From Leuconostoc mesenteroides subsp. mesenteroides ATCC 8293 (lineage in GTDB: Bacteria; Bacillota; Bacilli; Lactobacillales; Lactobacillaceae), in NCBI RefSeq assembly GCF_000014445.1, contig NC_008531.1, forward strand, positions 1,395,001 through 1,459,000: DNA of 64,000 nucleotides, read 5' to 3'. A program made the translations under genes and the position numbers. Each line of letters opens with the position of its first letter. Position 1 is the first letter of the stretch. The notes under the pieces were generated by a model. It was not told where the DNA came from. It saw nothing but the letters and a program-made list of their open reading frames with translations, and ran no database searches. Below, piece by piece: positions 30,112 to 39,346 of the stretch.

Positions 30112-31034
30112 TCTATACGTCCTACTATTTCAAATTGATTGTCAACTGTAATATTATCATAATTAATGTCGTTTACTTCATTTACCGCTTTATTATTAAG
30201 GGCTATTTTCTTTTTAGCATTTAAAAGATACCATTGATACTCTACATCCAAGTGTCCTACATCTAAAATTTGAGCTCCTCTATTTGCTAAATCATAAGAT
30301 AACACTGTTGCTGTGGGACCAATTGCTAACAATACTACTAAATTTTTCTTATCACAATTAGATATGATATCTTTAGTTACAGTCAATATTTGTTCATACT
30401 TGCTAAAAGCATTTTTACTAGGGACTATAAGTTTAGATACTTTCTCTGCACCAAATAATAAGTCATTTCCATCTCCAAAGTTAGTTTTATCTCCTTCAAC
30501 TATTAATACATGTTTACCTTTCCAAATCTCCTTAAATTCATGAAAAACTGTGCCAGCTATATTTTTAAAATGATTAATTTTAAAATAATCCATATAAGGC
30601 CTCGTAACTTGAGTATTTACTGCTTTTTTATTATTCCAAACATCTGGATTCATAGCTTCTTTCCACAATTTACCATCATCTGACAATGCGCCAATCCAAA
30701 AAGAACGAGCATCACAATTCATTTCAAACAGAGATCTGGACAGTGGCCCAGGAAGGGCTACAACATGATTATTTTTGGGCTCATTCAACACCTTTTCTAA
30801 CTTTACTGAAAGATATGAATCATGGCTTTGGAAACCAATTGCTTCACCATGTTGTGTTAAGATACGGAATTCACCATCTCCAAATCTACTCACAGAAACA
30901 CCTTGTTTGATAATATTCATACTTTCAATTAAATTCACAACTTCAATAGTAGGTCCTAAATCTACAGATTGTTTATAATGGAACCAATACCTCGGAGTTC
31001 TTAACTCTCTTCGTAAAGATTTATATAGATTCAT
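30108..31034 (-). CDS. GT-D fold (DUF1792-type) glycosyltransferase
   Basis: 308 residues. The motif SRFGDGEFRIL (Asp53, Glu55) is the metal- and nucleotide-binding signature of the DUF1792 GT-D fold, first described for a streptococcal adhesin glucosyltransferase. LLAIGPTATVLSYDLANRGAQ and LDVGHLDVEYQW later in the chain are also family-typical. It probably transfers a hexose to the repeat unit. It overlaps both neighbours by 4 bases, within one translationally coupled run. Confidence 0.85.
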   Translation of the reverse strand: MNLYKSLRRELRTPRYWFHYKQSVDLGPTIEVVNLIESMNIIKQGVSVSRFGDGEFRILTQHGEAIGFQSHDSYLSVKLEKVLNEPKNNHVVALPGPLSRSLFEMNCDARSFWIGALSDDGKLWKEAMNPDVWNNKKAVNTQVTRPYMDYFKINHFKNIAGTVFHEFKEIWKGKHVLIVEGDKTNFGDGNDLLFGAEKVSKLIVPSKNAFSKYEQILTVTKDIISNCDKKNLVVLLAIGPTATVLSYDLANRGAQILDVGHLDVEYQWYLLNAKKKIALNNKAVNEVNDINYDNITVDNQFEIVGRIE

Positions 31035-31993
31035 TTTTTCACTTTCAACTTTAGCTTTACTAATTGTTCGCCTGACAATATAGTAGTTAAATAATACTTA
31101 CATAAATGATGAATATTTCCGTCTGGCCAGTTTTTATGCTGCATCATCAAATTATCTTCTATACTCGTCCACTCAACTTCTTGTTGAATAATGCTAGATT
31201 GATCGATTAAAAACGACTCACTACCTAGATTTTCCATAAAAAAAGTCATTTTACGTTTTTGTAAATGTAAATAACTGATTTCCATATTTTTGCTTACACC
31301 CCACTCTACAAGTCTTCCTTGTTTCCAAGTAAAGTTAGCGGGGTTATCTTGAAAACCATGATTATCTACTGACACCAGTGGATACGCTTTAGGAGAGGCA
31401 TCAAAATACTTAACACTATTTCTCTCTACCTCATCTTTATACGTATAGTTCCCGTTCCTATATATATTATTAATTCCCCACATTTCATCAAAATGACAAG
31501 GTATATTTGTTGAAAACGCTTCTTTATAAGTAAAAGATTTTCCTATAGGAAAGTCTTTATAGGCAAAAATATTTTTCGTAGAGTTTTTAAAAATAGATAA
31601 GTGGCCTCGACTACCTATCCTATCAAAAGTGTGTAGGTCTTCATTCGAAGCAAATAATGATAAGTCTCCTAATACCGTGTCAATATCAAAATAGCCCCAA
31701 TGACTATATGATTTTAATGTTTCTTGAAAAAGTTGTCCGTATAATGGTTTATAATCTGTCAATTTATATGGCGTTTCCAAATTTACTGAAAAATCAAATA
31801 AATTCTGAATTTTCTTTTTGATATCAGAAAAATGGCACTGTATAATGCTAACATTTTGTGGAACATCCCACGGCCCTTGATTATCAGTGTAGATATAAAA
31901 ATCAAAATTAGGATTGTGTTTCGCAGATAATAAAAAAAGAGGAAAATAACTAGGAAACCTTCCAAAGTAAGCACACACCAAACCAATTTTCAT
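31031..31993 (-). CDS. Putative glycosyltransferase (DUF6625-like)
   Basis: 320 residues. The opening KIGLVCAYFGRFPSYFPLFL and the GYFDIDTVLGDL segment (DxD) match a family of polysaccharide-locus proteins thought to be glycosyltransferases. It lies between two clear glycosyltransferase genes with 4-base and 26-base junctions. The catalytic role is inferred from the DxD motif and the context. Confidence 0.7.
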   Translation of the reverse strand: MKIGLVCAYFGRFPSYFPLFLLSAKHNPNFDFYIYTDNQGPWDVPQNVSIIQCHFSDIKKKIQNLFDFSVNLETPYKLTDYKPLYGQLFQETLKSYSHWGYFDIDTVLGDLSLFASNEDLHTFDRIGSRGHLSIFKNSTKNIFAYKDFPIGKSFTYKEAFSTNIPCHFDEMWGINNIYRNGNYTYKDEVERNSVKYFDASPKAYPLVSVDNHGFQDNPANFTWKQGRLVEWGVSKNMEISYLHLQKRKMTFFMENLGSESFLIDQSSIIQQEVEWTSIEDNLMMQHKNWPDGNIHHLCKYYLTTILSGEQLVKLKLKVKK

Positions 31994-32019
31994 ATTCTTC
32001 CTTTCCTTTCATTTCTAAT

Positions 32020-32991
32020 TTAAAACTTAACATTTCTGTATATATATAAAACTAAATACTTACAACGGAACCGAAATAAGAATTTTTGCATAAATCTCTT
32101 AACTCTTTTTTTCAGAGGTATTCTGGCACCTAAATAAAGTGCTAAGTATTCAGAAATCAAATTTTCGGCTATTGTATCATTTCCATTTTGCCAATTTAAA
32201 ACAATCAATGGTATCAAAGTGCCTAATATTCTAACATTCCCAAGATTTTCGGCCTCGGGATAATTAGATTTTAACAAGTCTCTTTTCATAGCTAAAGCAC
32301 TTTGATACGCGTTTTTATAGTCATTAATATTCAAATTGTGGACCACTGAATTTTCTCGCTGAACATAATCATAGCAAGTTATAGATGAATAGTATACATT
32401 TTTTGATTGTAATAGTACTCTCAATAATATTTCTTCATCTTCTAAAAAATAAAGTTGCTCATCTAATCTCTGGTTATTCCACAATCTTGCTTTACTAATA
32501 GTACTAAATAAATATCCATAACTGAGCTGTCCTATAAGACGTTCTATTGCATTCATTTTTGAAATTTTTTCTGTTTTATAAAGTTGCTTTCCTACTTCAT
32601 CATCACTCTCGTTGGTTAAATTAATACTAAAAATAGCTATATCTGCACCACTGGTATTAATTTTTTCTACATATGTGCTAATAAAATTACTATGTGGGGT
32701 ATCATCTATGTCAGCAAACATTATATAATCACCTGACGCATGTTTTAATCCTAAATTTCTGGCGCTAGATACCCCACCATTATTTTTAATAAATAATTTG
32801 ACATTATCCATATGTTTGTTTTTAATATAGAAATTAATTATTCTGGCTGTATCGTCGACACTGCCGTCATCAATAATAATCCACTCAAAATTAACGTATT
32901 CTTGTTTATTAATATGCTCTAAAAAGTCATTAATGTAGTTTTCACCATTGTACACTGGCGTAATTACAGATACTTTCCCATAGTCCTTCAT
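32020..32991 (-). CDS. Family 2 glycosyltransferase
   Basis: 323 residues. GT2 signatures: SVITPVYNGENYI, WIIIDDGSVDDTA, and MFADIDDTPH as the DxD region. It shows an Arg-rich C-terminus ending in a hydrophobic/aromatic tail that may lie on the membrane. The ATG has GGAGAG upstream. It adds one sugar of the repeat unit; the donor is unknown. Confidence 0.9.
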   Translation of the reverse strand: MKDYGKVSVITPVYNGENYINDFLEHINKQEYVNFEWIIIDDGSVDDTARIINFYIKNKHMDNVKLFIKNNGGVSSARNLGLKHASGDYIMFADIDDTPHSNFISTYVEKINTSGADIAIFSINLTNESDDEVGKQLYKTEKISKMNAIERLIGQLSYGYLFSTISKARLWNNQRLDEQLYFLEDEEILLRVLLQSKNVYYSSITCYDYVQRENSVVHNLNINDYKNAYQSALAMKRDLLKSNYPEAENLGNVRILGTLIPLIVLNWQNGNDTIAENLISEYLALYLGARIPLKKRVKRFMQKFLFRFRCKYLVLYIYRNVKF

Positions 32992-33009
32992 AATCTCTCC
33001 ACTAATAAA

Positions 33010-34170
33010 TCATTCCTTATACTTTGAATATATTTTCTTCATTTTCATATCTACACGATTACAGTCAAACTTCATTAGAAAGTTACCATATTTTTTTGCA
33101 TCTACTCTAAAATAATTATTGGTATATTTGTTAATTAAACTAGACAAATTATCTACATCAGTAGGAGAAAACAAGTTTCCTGATTTGTTTTCAATAATAT
33201 AGTCTTTTATACCACGAATATCCGCACCAAGAATATATAGCCCATCAATTACTGATTCTAAACCGCCAAGAGCCAGCCCTTCCTGAAGAGATGGAAAAAC
33301 ATTAATATCACACGCATAGTGTAGTTCTTTTAAATCATTACGATATCCTAGTAGCCTCAACTGCTTATCAACTTTCAAATTTCTAGACAAATCTCTTAAC
33401 TGATTTTCCAACGGTCCCACCCCCGCAATCAATAATTTTATTTTAGGATTATTTAACTTAGCAATCGCTCTCAGAATTACTTGGTGGTTTTTACGCTTGC
33501 TCAATTCTCCAACAGATAAAATAACAATATCTTCGTCTGATAAGTTCAACTCTTCTCTTTTGTGACATCTAATCTTTTCTTTTTCAATATCAGGAACAGC
33601 CAAAGCACTCTTCACATCAACTCCCACACCAGGCACATATTGAACTTTCTTGGCATGAAATTTTTTTGTTACTTGTAAATCTTCTTTGTTTATAACAATC
33701 AATGTGTCAGTTATAAAAGATAATGTCCATTCTAATGGATAAAATAACAACCAATTTTTAAATGGAGACCCTTTGAAAAAATGAAAACCATGAGCAGTAT
33801 ATATGGATTTAATATGTTCTCTTTTAGCAGCTAATCTTCCAATCACACCACCTATAGGAGAATGTGCATGAATAATACTAATTCCATTTTGTTTAATAAT
33901 GGCACATAAGTCTTTATATACGAGCCAGTTAGTTTTGGGATTACCCATGCCTCGCATAAAGTTGACCTGATGCATAGTTACATCTTGCTCAGTCAACCAC
34001 ATTTTTAATTTTTCATTTTCCCCAGATGACATTGACCCATAGTTAACAAAATTAGTAGCAACATGAACATCGTATCCTAAGTCTTTTAAAATTAAAATAT
34101 TTCTGCGATTAAATTGTTGTATCATGTTAGCAGCAGCTGATACAATCAAAATCTTAGGAACATCACTCAT
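33010..34170 (-). CDS. Family 4 glycosyltransferase (GT-B fold)
   Basis: 386 residues. The N-terminal Rossmann half begins KILIVSAAANMIQQFNRR and contains HAHSPIGGVIGRLA. The C-terminal half carries SVGELSKRKNHQ and the EX7E motif in QEGLALGGLE. Following the priming transferase directly (8-base overlap), it probably adds the second sugar, as EpsD/CapM-like enzymes do. Confidence 0.9.
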   Translation of the reverse strand: MSDVPKILIVSAAANMIQQFNRRNILILKDLGYDVHVATNFVNYGSMSSGENEKLKMWLTEQDVTMHQVNFMRGMGNPKTNWLVYKDLCAIIKQNGISIIHAHSPIGGVIGRLAAKREHIKSIYTAHGFHFFKGSPFKNWLLFYPLEWTLSFITDTLIVINKEDLQVTKKFHAKKVQYVPGVGVDVKSALAVPDIEKEKIRCHKREELNLSDEDIVILSVGELSKRKNHQVILRAIAKLNNPKIKLLIAGVGPLENQLRDLSRNLKVDKQLRLLGYRNDLKELHYACDINVFPSLQEGLALGGLESVIDGLYILGADIRGIKDYIIENKSGNLFSPTDVDNLSSLINKYTNNYFRVDAKKYGNFLMKFDCNRVDMKMKKIYSKYKE

Positions 34171-34747
34171 CTTTAAATATACCTTCCCTTTTAACCACAG
34201 AAAAAAAAGTTACTACCAAAATCATAAAATCATGCTTACATGAGACGTTTTTGACATACTTAGCATCATAATTTGCCTTTTCAGTATCTGTTATATTGTT
34301 TCTACCATTAATTTGCGCCAATCCAGTAATTCCTGGACGCACTTTATCTGCGCCATTCTGTTTTCTCAAATCTAATACCAGTCGATCTGTTGAAGCCAGC
34401 GCCCTTGGTCCAACGATACTCATATCACCTTTTAAAACATTCCATAATTGTGGTAATTCATCAATTGAAGTTTTCCGAATAAACATGCCAAATGGTGTTA
34501 TATAACTAGTAATATCGTTAAATTCGGAGTTAGCCTTAATAGGTGCCTCATTTGTCATTGATCGAAATTTGTATAACATGAACGGCTCTGAATTTATACC
34601 ATAGCGTTCTTGCATGAAAAGAATTGGCCCCTTCGAAGTCAGTTTAATAATCATTCCAACAATAGCTAGTGGAATTAATAAGATGATTAACATGGAGATT
34701 GCTAGCAATAAATCGAGCAATCGTTTAACAAATTTTCTATAAAACAA
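34163..34747 (-). CDS. Priming undecaprenyl-phosphate sugar phosphotransferase
   Basis: 194 residues from a TTG at 34747, which has GGGAGA seven bases upstream. A TTG at 34768 overlaps that ribosome site and is less likely. It has one N-terminal membrane segment, then the conserved catalytic block (MQERYG, YKFRSM, RKTSIDELPQLWNVL, GDMSIVGPRA, RPGITGLAQINGR). It is the short PglC-like form. It transfers a sugar-1-phosphate to undecaprenyl phosphate and so starts each repeat unit. Confidence 0.93.
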   Translation of the reverse strand: MFYRKFVKRLLDLLLAISMLIILLIPLAIVGMIIKLTSKGPILFMQERYGINSEPFMLYKFRSMTNEAPIKANSEFNDITSYITPFGMFIRKTSIDELPQLWNVLKGDMSIVGPRALASTDRLVLDLRKQNGADKVRPGITGLAQINGRNNITDTEKANYDAKYVKNVSCKHDFMILVVTFFSVVKREGIFKDE

Positions 34748-34782
34748 TGTATCTCTCCCATCTCCCAATATAAGATTATCAC

Positions 34783-35541
34783 TTAAGCCTTGGTTTCTCC
34801 ATAACCGTAGCCGTAACCATAACCAGCACTGCCCTTCTTCTTACGACTCTGATCGTTATAAATAAATCCAAGTACTGGTGCTTCAGCAATTTTTAAAATT
34901 TCGTGTGTTCGCTGTATGGCTCCTCTATTTGTCTTTCCACCATTAACAACAATAGCCACACCATCCATTTTTGACATCAACACTTGTGCATCTGTGACCA
35001 TCAGGAATGGCGGAACATCAAAAATAATCATATCGTAGTGTGTTTTCAACTGGGTAATTAAGTTTGTCATACGACCTGACCCCAAGAGTTCCGCTGGGTT
35101 AGGTGGTATTGGTCCTGACGGCATGACGTTGAGGTTATCCATAGACGTGCGATGAATAATTGATCCAACCTCTTTCTCTGAATCGCCAAGATAATTCGTT
35201 AACCCGCTGGCATTTTTATTTAATCCAAATGTCACAGCCACTGTAGGACGGCGTAAGTCAGAATCAACTAATAATACCTTTTTTCCTTGTTGTGCGTAGG
35301 CAACAGCTAGGTTAGCTGTGACCGTTGACTTACCTTCTGAAGGCAACGCTGAAGAAATCAATAACGTTTTGATTTCGCCTTTTGCTACTGAGGCGAATTC
35401 GATATTCGTACGTAAAGTACGGAATTGTTCTGACACAGGATTTTTTGGTTCTGCTGCGGTAATTAAGCGAGCGCCTTTGGTCATTGTCTCAACGGACAGC
35501 CCATCTTTACCAACAGCTCGTCCTTTATTAAAAAAACTCAT
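34783..35541 (-). CDS. wze: BY-type tyrosine kinase of polysaccharide synthesis (Wze/CpsD)
   Basis: 252 residues. Walker A SALPSEGKST (about 64-73), Walker A' LLVDSDLRRP (about 90-99), and a Walker B segment IIFDVPP. The C-terminus has a Tyr cluster, GYGYGYGYGE, the autophosphorylation site. It pairs with the membrane adaptor encoded just upstream (18-base gap) and is dephosphorylated by the PHP phosphatase encoded before that. The cycle controls chain length and export. Confidence 0.95.
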   Translation of the reverse strand: MSFFNKGRAVGKDGLSVETMTKGARLITAAEPKNPVSEQFRTLRTNIEFASVAKGEIKTLLISSALPSEGKSTVTANLAVAYAQQGKKVLLVDSDLRRPTVAVTFGLNKNASGLTNYLGDSEKEVGSIIHRTSMDNLNVMPSGPIPPNPAELLGSGRMTNLITQLKTHYDMIIFDVPPFLMVTDAQVLMSKMDGVAIVVNGGKTNRGAIQRTHEILKIAEAPVLGFIYNDQSRKKKGSAGYGYGYGYGETKA

Positions 35542-35559
35542 TCTGCTCTCCTAATCTCT

Positions 35560-36453
35560 TTAATCGCGATCCAAACGGCTCAAACGTGACCGTGGTGTTT
35601 TACTATTTTCTGGTTTAGCAATCTCTACCTTTGGTGACATACTGAAGTGCTTAATTGGCTTAACATGACCAATAATACCAAGGTTCGTCATGCCAAATGC
35701 TTCTGAAATCTCATCCGGTGACTTAATGGTTGTATCAGATAATTCCTTAACAAGCATATACAAGAATGTTAATCCACCAAGTACAACCAATCCTGCCAAA
35801 GTAAACAACTTAACATTTGGTGCAACCGGTTGTTTATTAGCTTTCGCCGCATCAACAATCGAGACGTTATTAATTTTCATAAAGCCACCAATTTTATCTT
35901 TAAACGCATCGGCAACTTCATTGGCCACATCAGCAGCTAACTTAGAATCTTTGGCTTTGACGTTGATTGAAAAGACTTGCGAATTAGTTTGGTTACTGAT
36001 AGAAATCATACTTTTTAGCTCTTCAACACTTAGATTATATTTTGTCTTCGTTGAAGGCTTTGTAATTCTCTTCTTAGCTGGTGTTACCAGACGTTGTGTA
36101 CCATCAGCAAGCGTTTTGTACTCGGCATCTTGGGCTTCTTGTACAACAATTGGTGCTGGATTTTTTAATTCTTTTGATACAGTTCCTAGAACATTGCTAG
36201 AAATAATCAAATTCTTATATGTATTAATCAGCTGCACATCGGCCTGTTGATCAGACAAGTTAGCAGTTGCGGTACTCGTGTCATCAGCAGATCGGTTAAC
36301 CAACATACTTGTTGATGCACTATAGGTAGGTGCAATGACAAACTTAGCAATGCCAAACCCAGCAGCTGCCCCAATGATTGCCATCACAACAATTGAAAAG
36401 AAGTGTTTTCGAATAATCTGCCATAATTGACGTAGTTCAAGAACATTATTCAT
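35560..36453 (-). CDS. wzd: Chain-length regulator and tyrosine kinase adaptor (Wzd/CpsC)
   Basis: 297 residues with a Wzz domain: transmembrane helices at about 17-38 and 213-237 flank an extracellular loop rich in charged residues. The C-terminal cytoplasmic tail (about 60 residues) activates the separate kinase in Gram-positive systems. The conserved opening LRQLWQIIRKHF is typical. The ribosome site is weak. It is the second gene of the operon. Confidence 0.93.
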   Translation of the reverse strand: MNNVLELRQLWQIIRKHFFSIVVMAIIGAAAGFGIAKFVIAPTYSASTSMLVNRSADDTSTATANLSDQQADVQLINTYKNLIISSNVLGTVSKELKNPAPIVVQEAQDAEYKTLADGTQRLVTPAKKRITKPSTKTKYNLSVEELKSMISISNQTNSQVFSINVKAKDSKLAADVANEVADAFKDKIGGFMKINNVSIVDAAKANKQPVAPNVKLFTLAGLVVLGGLTFLYMLVKELSDTTIKSPDEISEAFGMTNLGIIGHVKPIKHFSMSPKVEIAKPENSKTPRSRLSRLDRD

Positions 36454-36475
36454 AGTTCATTAATCTCTCTATTCT

Positions 36476-37246
36476 CTAAAATTTACTAAAAAACTTACGT
36501 TTAACGATTGGTTCTGGAACCAAGTTTGTGACATTATCACCATCAAGTATTGCTTCAGCATTAGTCTCAAACAATTCTTGATAGTCCCGTCCCATTTGTT
36601 TCTCTAATTTTGCCATGGCCTCAACCATCTCATAATCACGATTTGGTAAGTCATGCGCATCAGAAACAAAAACATGAGCCAAGTTATGCTTAATAATTTC
36701 TTCGGCAAACTTCTCAACTTTTTTACCAAAGGTACCTACATAGGAACTTGCTGTCACCTGCGCCACCGCACCTGCTTCAATCAAATCAAACAAAATACTT
36801 GGCGTAGACATTATTTTAGTATTTCGCTCAGGATGAGCAATTTCTACAGTAATACCACGCTGCATGATTTGAAAAATCATATCTTTACTATATGTAGGAA
36901 CATCATCATCTGGAAACTCCAGTAGAAGATAGCGGTTACTTTCATCAGCAAACAAAATATCATCATCATCCAAAGCCTGCAATAAGCCACCATTGATACG
37001 TACCTCCTGCGAAGGAAATACTTGGAGTCCAATGTCATTATTATCTAGGTGCTTTTGGAATTCTGATGTTAGTCTGATGACATCATCTTTATGGTTCACG
37101 TAATGGCCATTCATATGATGAGGCGTCATTAACGCAGCTTTAATCCCACTATCTACAGCTTCCTTGGCCATACGTATAGAAGCTCGCAGAGACTTGGACC
37201 CATCATCTATGTTTGGTAATAAGTGACTATGTAAATCTATCAGCAT
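36476..37246 (-). CDS. wzb: PHP-type tyrosine phosphatase (Wzb/CpsB)
   Basis: 256 residues from the ATG at 37246, which has GGGAG six bases upstream. A longer frame to 37306 reads through a hairpin and has no ribosome site. Metal ligands of the PHP fold are visible in IDLHSHLLPNIDDGS (His6, His8, Asp15 region), SQEVRI, EIAHPERN and VSDAHD. It removes phosphate from the Wze kinase. It is the first gene of the polysaccharide operon, behind a promoter and a terminator-like hairpin. Confidence 0.94.
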   Translation of the reverse strand: MLIDLHSHLLPNIDDGSKSLRASIRMAKEAVDSGIKAALMTPHHMNGHYVNHKDDVIRLTSEFQKHLDNNDIGLQVFPSQEVRINGGLLQALDDDDILFADESNRYLLLEFPDDDVPTYSKDMIFQIMQRGITVEIAHPERNTKIMSTPSILFDLIEAGAVAQVTASSYVGTFGKKVEKFAEEIIKHNLAHVFVSDAHDLPNRDYEMVEAMAKLEKQMGRDYQELFETNAEAILDGDNVTNLVPEPIVKRKFFSKF

Positions 37247-37262
37247 ATTTTTCTCCCATAAT

Positions 37263-37304
37263 AAAAAGGGACTGCTCGCAAAAAGAGCAAAATCCCCTGT
37301 CCCC
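37263..37304 (-). terminator. Hairpin and T run between map and wzb: map terminator or polysaccharide-operon attenuator
   Basis: On the minus strand an inner TGCTC/GAGCA stem can be closed by GGGAC/GTCCC (37299-37303 with 37268-37272) or by GGGA/TCCC, and is followed by TTTTT. It lies downstream of a possible promoter at 37318-37347 and 17 bases before the wzb ATG. It may therefore end map transcripts and also tune entry into the polysaccharide operon. Confidence 0.6.
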
Positions 37305-37317
37305 ATTATTAAACTGT

Positions 37318-37347
37318 AGCATACAAAACATTACATAAAAATGACAA
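37318..37347 (-). promoter_or_regulatory. Possible promoter of the polysaccharide operon
   Basis: TTGTCA (37342-37347) and TATGCT (37318-37323) with an 18-base spacer on the minus strand, starting just after the map stop codon. Predicted transcription begins near 37311, upstream of the hairpin. No better promoter is seen before wzb. Confidence 0.5.
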
Positions 37348-38136
37348 TTATGAGTAACGTTTATCATACTCCGGATCCTGACTTGTCAAAATCTTCGGAC
37401 CATCTTTTGTAATTGCTAATGTATGTTCGTATTGTGCCGACCATGAACCGTCTGCTGTTCTTACTGTCCAGCCATCGGCTTCTGTATGGTCAGTCTCAAC
37501 CTTCCAGCCACCTAAGTTAATCATTGGCTCGATGGTAATGACCATCCCCTCACGCAAACGCACACCGTGACCTGGTTTACCATAGTGCGGTACATTTGGC
37601 TCTTCATGCATTGTTGGTCCAACACCGTGCCCGATATATTCACGCACATCCCCGTAATGGTGTTCAACTTCAGTGTACTGCTCAATGGCATTTCCAATAT
37701 CACCAACGCGATTCCCAATAATCGCTTGATCAATACCCAAATACATCGCTTTTTTGGTTACATCCATCAGTTTTTGAACCTCTGGTGTTACCTCGCCAAC
37801 AGCATAAGACCATGCTGAATCAGATACGGCGCCATTCAAGCCAACCACTGTGTCAACCTTCACCAAATCACCGTTCTTCAGCTTTAGTCCCTTACGTGGC
37901 AAACCATGCGCCACCTCATCATTTATGCTGATAGTCGTAGCATACTTGAATCCTTCAAAACCAATCTGCAAAGGCACGCCACCATGGCTTTCGATATACT
38001 CCCGTGACTTTGTTTCAATTTCCCATGTATCAATACCTGGTTCAATGAGATCACGCAACATATGGTGCATACCAGCGATGATAGCACCAGATTGTCGCAT
38101 AGCTTCAATTTCTCTAGGTGATTTTAACTGTATCAT
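37348..38136 (-). CDS. map: Methionine aminopeptidase, type I
   Basis: 262 residues. It removes the initiator methionine from new proteins. Typical segments are GFEGFKYATTISINDEVAHGLP (first His), KVDTVVG and VSDSAWSY (metal-binding Asp region), EYIGHGVGPTMHEEPNVPHYG and MVITIEPM. It lies between the LCP-family gene and the polysaccharide operon on the same strand. This is a housekeeping gene that happens to sit inside the usual polysaccharide gene order. Confidence 0.96.
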   Translation of the reverse strand: MIQLKSPREIEAMRQSGAIIAGMHHMLRDLIEPGIDTWEIETKSREYIESHGGVPLQIGFEGFKYATTISINDEVAHGLPRKGLKLKNGDLVKVDTVVGLNGAVSDSAWSYAVGEVTPEVQKLMDVTKKAMYLGIDQAIIGNRVGDIGNAIEQYTEVEHHYGDVREYIGHGVGPTMHEEPNVPHYGKPGHGVRLREGMVITIEPMINLGGWKVETDHTEADGWTVRTADGSWSAQYEHTLAITKDGPKILTSQDPEYDKRYS

Positions 38137-38192
38137 TAGTTACTTCTTTCATTTTCAATATCTATTTCATTATACATATAATGTTACCAAAT

Positions 38193-38229
38193 AAAAAGTC
38201 CCCGAAAACTACGAAGAGTTTTCAAGGAC
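38193..38229 (-). terminator. Terminator of the LCP-family gene
   Basis: A 13-bp stem (38198-38210 with 38217-38229, two G-T pairs on the minus strand), a 6-base loop and TTTTT. It separates the LCP gene from map. Confidence 0.9.
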
Positions 38230-38251
38230 AATCCTAAAATTTACTTAACTT

Positions 38252-39214
38252 TTATTGTGCCATTTGGGTTGTAATTGCCTTATGAACACGATCAATTTCT
38301 GTTTGGCTCATGACTTCTGTTGAACCCAATCCAGAAATACTTTGCGTGGTACCTTTTAACTGATCCTGCTTAACCGTACCAAATGCATCACGATAGCTCA
38401 AAGCCAAATTTTTCATGGACTTAGTTGAAACATCAGTTTGCACATTGTTAGAGACGGTAGTCAAGAATGAATCATTGAACACGGTACCAACTTGGGCTGA
38501 ATTCTTCAAAATGGCTTTGATGACCAATTGTTGACGCATTTGACGACCATAATCACCATTAGGGTCTTCGTGTCGCATACGTGCAAAGGCTAAGGCTTCT
38601 TCACCATCCATATGATACGTTTTACCCGATACGAATGAATACTGGTTCTTAGAGTCAGCTTGCGTGTCATCACCTTCAGTTGTGAATGTGAGTGGTGATG
38701 TCACGTCAACACCGCCAACTGCATCGACCATTTTAACTAAGCCACCCATGTTAATCAATATATAACCACCATTGATATCAATATCGAGCAAGTCTTCGAC
38801 AGCTTGTGTTGCTGAAGCAGCTGAACCATATGCATAGGCAGCATTGATTTTCATTTGTTGTCCGCTAACTGTTACCAATGTATCACGCGGGATTGATGTC
38901 ATTGTAGTTGTTTTGGTTTTAGGATTGATTGTCATAACAATCATAGTATCCGTACGCCCTTTATACGAACGACCAAGCTCACCCGTGTCAGTTCCTAAAA
39001 GAAGATATGAAACTGGCTTTTTACTATTCGTAATTTTATCAGCAGACTTTGTCGTTGTTGACGTCTTTTGCATCTTTGTAATTGTGTGATTAACTTTAGT
39101 ATATGCATAGGCACCTAGACCAAGTCCGACAACAAACAATAGTCCGATAATTGTCAGAATAGTATTGCGCACTCTATGATGCTTTTTAGGACGAATCTGA
39201 GATCGTCGTTTCAT
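38252..39214 (-). CDS. LytR-CpsA-Psr (LCP) family phosphotransferase
   Basis: 320 residues. A basic N-terminus and one transmembrane helix (about 18-40) precede the extracellular LCP domain (about 70-220). The family signatures are YLLLGTDTGELGRSYKGRTDTMIVM, SIPRDTLV and ALAFARMRHEDPNGDYGRQMRQ. LCP enzymes move lipid-linked polymers to peptidoglycan. In streptococci such a gene opens the capsule operon; here map and two terminators lie between. It probably anchors wall polymer or the heteropolysaccharide. Confidence 0.93.
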   Translation of the reverse strand: MKRRSQIRPKKHHRVRNTILTIIGLLFVVGLGLGAYAYTKVNHTITKMQKTSTTTKSADKITNSKKPVSYLLLGTDTGELGRSYKGRTDTMIVMTINPKTKTTTMTSIPRDTLVTVSGQQMKINAAYAYGSAASATQAVEDLLDIDINGGYILINMGGLVKMVDAVGGVDVTSPLTFTTEGDDTQADSKNQYSFVSGKTYHMDGEEALAFARMRHEDPNGDYGRQMRQQLVIKAILKNSAQVGTVFNDSFLTTVSNNVQTDVSTKSMKNLALSYRDAFGTVKQDQLKGTTQSISGLGSTEVMSQTEIDRVHKAITTQMAQ

Positions 39215-39303
39215 AATTAAATGCTCCTTTTAGCTTTGTTACATAATCGCTGTTTATTGTATCATAATAGCTTGCTATTTGCTTAAGTTCCGTCACGAAA
39301 CCA

Positions 39304-39333
39304 ATAAAAAAGCCTGCCTTTACAGACAGACTA
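39304..39333 (-). terminator. Terminator of upp
   Basis: On the minus strand AGTCTGTC and GGCAGGCT pair (8 bp with two G-T pairs), followed by TTTTTT, 14 bases after the stop codon. Confidence 0.8.
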
Positions 39334-39346
39334 CGATGATATTGAT

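Noticed and set aside
36476..37306. Longer wzb reading from 37306
   Set aside because: The extra 20 codons run through a hairpin with a T run and have no ribosome site; MLIDLHSHLLP with GGGAG upstream is the normal start of the family.
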